From: an uncultured bacterium
Lineage (GTDB): Bacteria > Myxococcota_A > Polyangia > Polyangiales > Houyiibacteriaceae
Assembly: GCA_938024995.1 (NCBI GenBank)
Contig: CALJDU010000012.1
Span: 124,001 to 188,000, forward strand
Direction of reading: 5' to 3'
DNA: 64,000 bases
Below the pieces are notes generated by a model. It saw only the letters and a program-made list of their open reading frames with translations. It made no database searches and was not told the DNA's origin. Position 1 is the stretch's first letter; every line of letters begins with the position of its first letter. Positions 61,310-64,000 of this stretch are shown here, piece by piece. The position numbers and the translations under genes are program-made.

Positions 61310-61633
61310 ATGGCAGCGACCAAGCGCAAGCGGATGACGAAGGCCCAGATCATCGCCGAACTGGCGGAAGGCTCGGGACTCTCGAAAAAGCAGGTCTCGA
61401 AGATCTTCGAAGACATGCGAGACATGATCAAGAAGGAGCTCACCGGCCGTAACGGTCCGGGCGAGTTCGTGATCCCGGATCTTCTTAAGCTGAAGATCAA
61501 GAAGGTTCCCGCCAAGCCGGCGCGTGAGGGCATCAACCCCTTCACGAAGGAAAAGCAGATGTTCGCGGCGAAGCCGGCGAGCAAGAAGGTCCGCGCGACC
61601 CCGCTTAAGAAGCTCAAGGACCTCGTGGCCTGA
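61310..61633 (+). CDS. HU-family DNA-binding protein variant
   Basis: MTKAQIIAELAEGSGLSKKQVSKIFEDMRDMIKKEL...GINPFTKEKQMFAAKPASKKVRATPLKKLKDLV; GAGGACG RBS. Confidence 0.85.
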   Translation: MAATKRKRMTKAQIIAELAEGSGLSKKQVSKIFEDMRDMIKKELTGRNGPGEFVIPDLLKLKIKKVPAKPAREGINPFTKEKQMFAAKPASKKVRATPLKKLKDLVA

Positions 61634-61673
61634 ACATCGCTTCATGAGCGCTGAGCGTTCGGCTCAGTAGAGG

Positions 61674-61711
61674 ACGGGATACCTGACATCAGGTGTCCCG
61701 TTTCTCTTTAA
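61674..61711 (+). terminator. intrinsic terminator downstream of the HU-like gene
   Basis: ACGGGATACCTG-ACAT-CAGGTGTCCCGT stem with one G-U wobble, followed by TTTCTCTTT. Confidence 0.77.
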
Positions 61712-61781
61712 CCGCTGCTCGACGCTGCTCTTGTTTCTGAACCCGCTGCATTCGCTGAACGGAAGGCTCTTGGGGGCGCGT

Positions 61782-63398
61782 TCACGGGTTCATTGAGGAC
61801 ATCGATGGAGGCGTCATCTGCGACGGCCGAACCATGATGGTCGGACGCATTCCAACCGACATCCGTGTCGTGACGCTTGTGCCGCCGGTTCGGGTCTCCG
61901 CGCCGCGCATCTCTGAAGCCACCGATCCATCGTCTTGGACGCCGGGTCGCCGACGCGCTTCGCGTGCGCGCCGGTCTTCCGCCGCGATCATTTGTACCTG
62001 CGCGAAGATCAAACGCGCCTGCGCGATCGTCAGCTCTCCCCGCAGGCGGACACGCGGCCCTTCAATCTCCGAGGTCAGCGACAGAAGCGCGCGGCTCATG
62101 CCCGTCGCGATCATCAGGGCGGAAGACGCGAACTGCCGCCGCTTGCGGTCCCAAAAGCGCTCTGCAGCGCGGGCAGCGTCTTCGTCGTCGAAGGTCATCA
62201 GCGCGCGGATCTGAATCCGCGACGGCGAGGTGTGGGCAAGCGCGACCCGACCGCGTTCCGGTACGAAGCGACTCATCCCGCCGCGGACGTAGCGCCGCGC
62301 GCCTTCGATCTCGAGGCTCACCGCTTCGCGCGCGCCCATGGACAAGAGCGCGTCGATCCCGCGGGCGTCTTCCACATCTTCATCCTCGCCGCGTTCCTCT
62401 CGCGCGACCGCCAACGCGATCACGCGCTCCAGATCACGGCGGCGCGAGATCGAGAAGTGTCGCGGTGAGAGCTCCGCGATCACGCGTTGAGTGGCGGCGC
62501 GGTTGGGCCAAGCGGCAACCGAGACGCCATCACGTCGCGTCTGCCAGCGGGGCGAGACCCCTTGGCGAGTGGAGAAGCGCGCGACGACCTGACGCGTAAA
62601 CCCGGGGCCCTTCGCGTGGCTCCCCGCCATGACGAAGCTGCGCGGGCGAAGGTTGGGGGTCGCGATGAGCAAGCGCTCCAGATCATCGACGGGCTCGATC
62701 CCTGATCCGCCCAAAATCGCGTCCCAGTCCGGGAGCGCGCCGAGGAGGTTCCGCACCTGAGGCGCCAACGGCGAGCGCCTCACCTCGGACATATTCATGC
62801 GGAGGGCGATCTGTGCCCCGGGCGGAATCGTGGAGGCGCTCCGCTCTCCGACGCCGTTGTTCGCCTGAAGCGCACGCCCGTCGCCCGTGTCAGACGCTCC
62901 GGTGTCCGCTGGACCCGCGTCAGGCCGCGCCGTGTCAGGACGTCCGGTGTCCGCTGGCCCGGTATCAGGTCGCCCGGTATCAGGTCGCCCGGTATCAGGC
63001 CGTGCGGTGTCGGGCCTCGCCGTGTCTGGGCGTGATGTGTCCTCTGGCGCGGTGTCCTCTGGCGGCGCGGTGTCCTCTGGCGGCGCAGTGTCGTCTGGCG
63101 GCGCAGTGTCCTCTGGCGGCGCGGTGTCCTCCGGCGGACCCGCGTCAGGCCCCTCACCGCTCGTTCCCGCGGGATCCAGCGCAGCAGGGTCCACCGCCGG
63201 GTCGGCGGCGGGCGGTTCCTCCTCAGGCGGCGCTGGAGACCCCACAACGGCCATCGCCTCGCTCATGCCGAACTCGACCTCGAGCGGAATCTCAAACGAC
63301 AGATCCACCTCGGGAATCGCGGTCCACTCCAGCGAAACCACGATCGCCAGATGCACCAAAAGCGACCCTGCCCACCCTATGAGAACGCCGCGGCTCAA
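61782..63398 (-). CDS. hypothetical membrane-anchored protein with Pro/Asp/Thr repeat linker
   Basis: N-terminal TM (LIGWAGSLLVHLAIVVSL), PPEDTA and RPDTG repeats, globular C-terminal domain. Confidence 0.6.
   Translation of the reverse strand: MSRGVLIGWAGSLLVHLAIVVSLEWTAIPEVDLSFEIPLEVEFGMSEAMAVVGSPAPPEEEPPAADPAVDPAALDPAGTSGEGPDAGPPEDTAPPEDTAPPDDTAPPEDTAPPEDTAPEDTSRPDTARPDTARPDTGRPDTGRPDTGPADTGRPDTARPDAGPADTGASDTGDGRALQANNGVGERSASTIPPGAQIALRMNMSEVRRSPLAPQVRNLLGALPDWDAILGGSGIEPVDDLERLLIATPNLRPRSFVMAGSHAKGPGFTRQVVARFSTRQGVSPRWQTRRDGVSVAAWPNRAATQRVIAELSPRHFSISRRRDLERVIALAVAREERGEDEDVEDARGIDALLSMGAREAVSLEIEGARRYVRGGMSRFVPERGRVALAHTSPSRIQIRALMTFDDEDAARAAERFWDRKRRQFASSALMIATGMSRALLSLTSEIEGPRVRLRGELTIAQARLIFAQVQMIAAEDRRAREARRRPGVQDDGSVASEMRGAETRTGGTSVTTRMSVGMRPTIMVRPSQMTPPSMSSMNP
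62890..63147. repeat. in-frame coding minisatellite (18-bp PPEDTA and 15-bp RPDTG/A units)
   Basis: GTGTCCTCTGGCGGCGCG-type and GGTCGCCCGGTATCA-type tandem units on the + strand, both multiples of 3. Confidence 0.85.
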
Positions 63399-63452
63399 CT
63401 CCCGCCTCGCTCGGGTTGACCGCTCGTCGCTGCCGTGTGACCACGGGTGCCG

Positions 63453-64000
63453 ATGAAGCCCGCACTGTTGACGCTTCTCTCGTTCATGGCCGTCGTCACG
63501 TTAGTCGCGTGCCAGGAGGGGTCCAACCCCGAACCGATCGAGAGTGATCGCGAAGTGGAAGGTCGCCGCGCCGACCCCGAGAACAACGACCCGGAAGGCG
63601 AGAGCGAAGGCGATGAGCCCGAAGCCGCCGACGAGGAAGCGGGAGCCGCACAAGCCGCTGTGGAAGAAGACGAAGACGCGGAACCCAAGCGCATCTTCGC
63701 CAAGCGGTTTGTGGTCGCGGTCCGGGCTGCGGCGGATCGTGAGTCCGCGCGCATTGGGTACCTGCGCGCCGGAACCGTTCTCCAAGCCACGACCGCGAAC
63801 CCGGTCGGAACAACTGGGTGTGACGAGGGCTGGTACGAGCTCACGACCGGCGGGTTCGTTTGTGCAGGACGCGACGTCATTCCTTTTCTCGGTCGGCGAC
63901 TTCCTTCGATCCGCGCTCGGCAGCCCGACCTCGAAGCGCCGCTGCCATATGAGTACGGGTACATTCGTCGGCGCACACCACAATACCGTCGCCTCCCAAA
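63453..64000 (+). CDS. lipoprotein with SH3-like domain, truncated by window end
   Basis: MKPALLTLLSFMAVVTLVACQEGS lipobox, acidic linker, SH3-like RFVVAVRAAADRESARIGYLRAGTVLQAT; open to the last base. Confidence 0.6.
   Translation, partial: MKPALLTLLSFMAVVTLVACQEGSNPEPIESDREVEGRRADPENNDPEGESEGDEPEAADEEAGAAQAAVEEDEDAEPKRIFAKRFVVAVRAAADRESARIGYLRAGTVLQATTANPVGTTGCDEGWYELTTGGFVCAGRDVIPFLGRRLPSIRARQPDLEAPLPYEYGYIRRRTPQYRRLP

Noticed and set aside
62890-63147. CRISPR-like regular repeats
   Set aside because: Units are 15/18 bp, contiguous with no unique spacers, and in frame with a CDS.

Overview
High-GC chromosomal window that looks like a Myxococcota/Polyangiales-type bacterium (inference from codon bias, a MYXO-CTERM-like tail, Cys-rich lipoproteins, DUF1552/DUF1592-type pairs and a Ser/Thr kinase-sigma54 activator fusion). 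Mostly housekeeping and secreted-protein genes: CobA-HemD fusion, ClpS-ClpA-Aat N-degron cluster, CoA-transferase pair, inositol-1-P cytidylyltransferase plus myo-inositol-phosphate synthase, patatin, CstA, kinases, a tRNA with CAT anticodon (initiator type), Lgt, enolase, YbeY and an HU-like protein. No rRNA, CRISPR array, intact transposase or prophage was seen. Best second-look items: (1) an intact biotin-carboxylase-like ORF with the catalytic residues replaced (59237-60487); (2) two short palindrome-ended non-coding elements whose ends supply the TAG stop codon of the adjacent gene (15518-15700 and 55565-55729); (3) a dispersed hairpin repeat with compensatory stem changes, tandemly duplicated beside the tRNA; (4) an IPCT-MIPS-flippase inositol locus with no visible CDP-alcohol phosphotransferase; (5) a kinase with a degenerate cyclase-like domain and zinc ribbon; (6) an eroded PLD-nuclease gene inside the N-degron cluster. 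All family calls come from reading motifs by eye; no database search was run.
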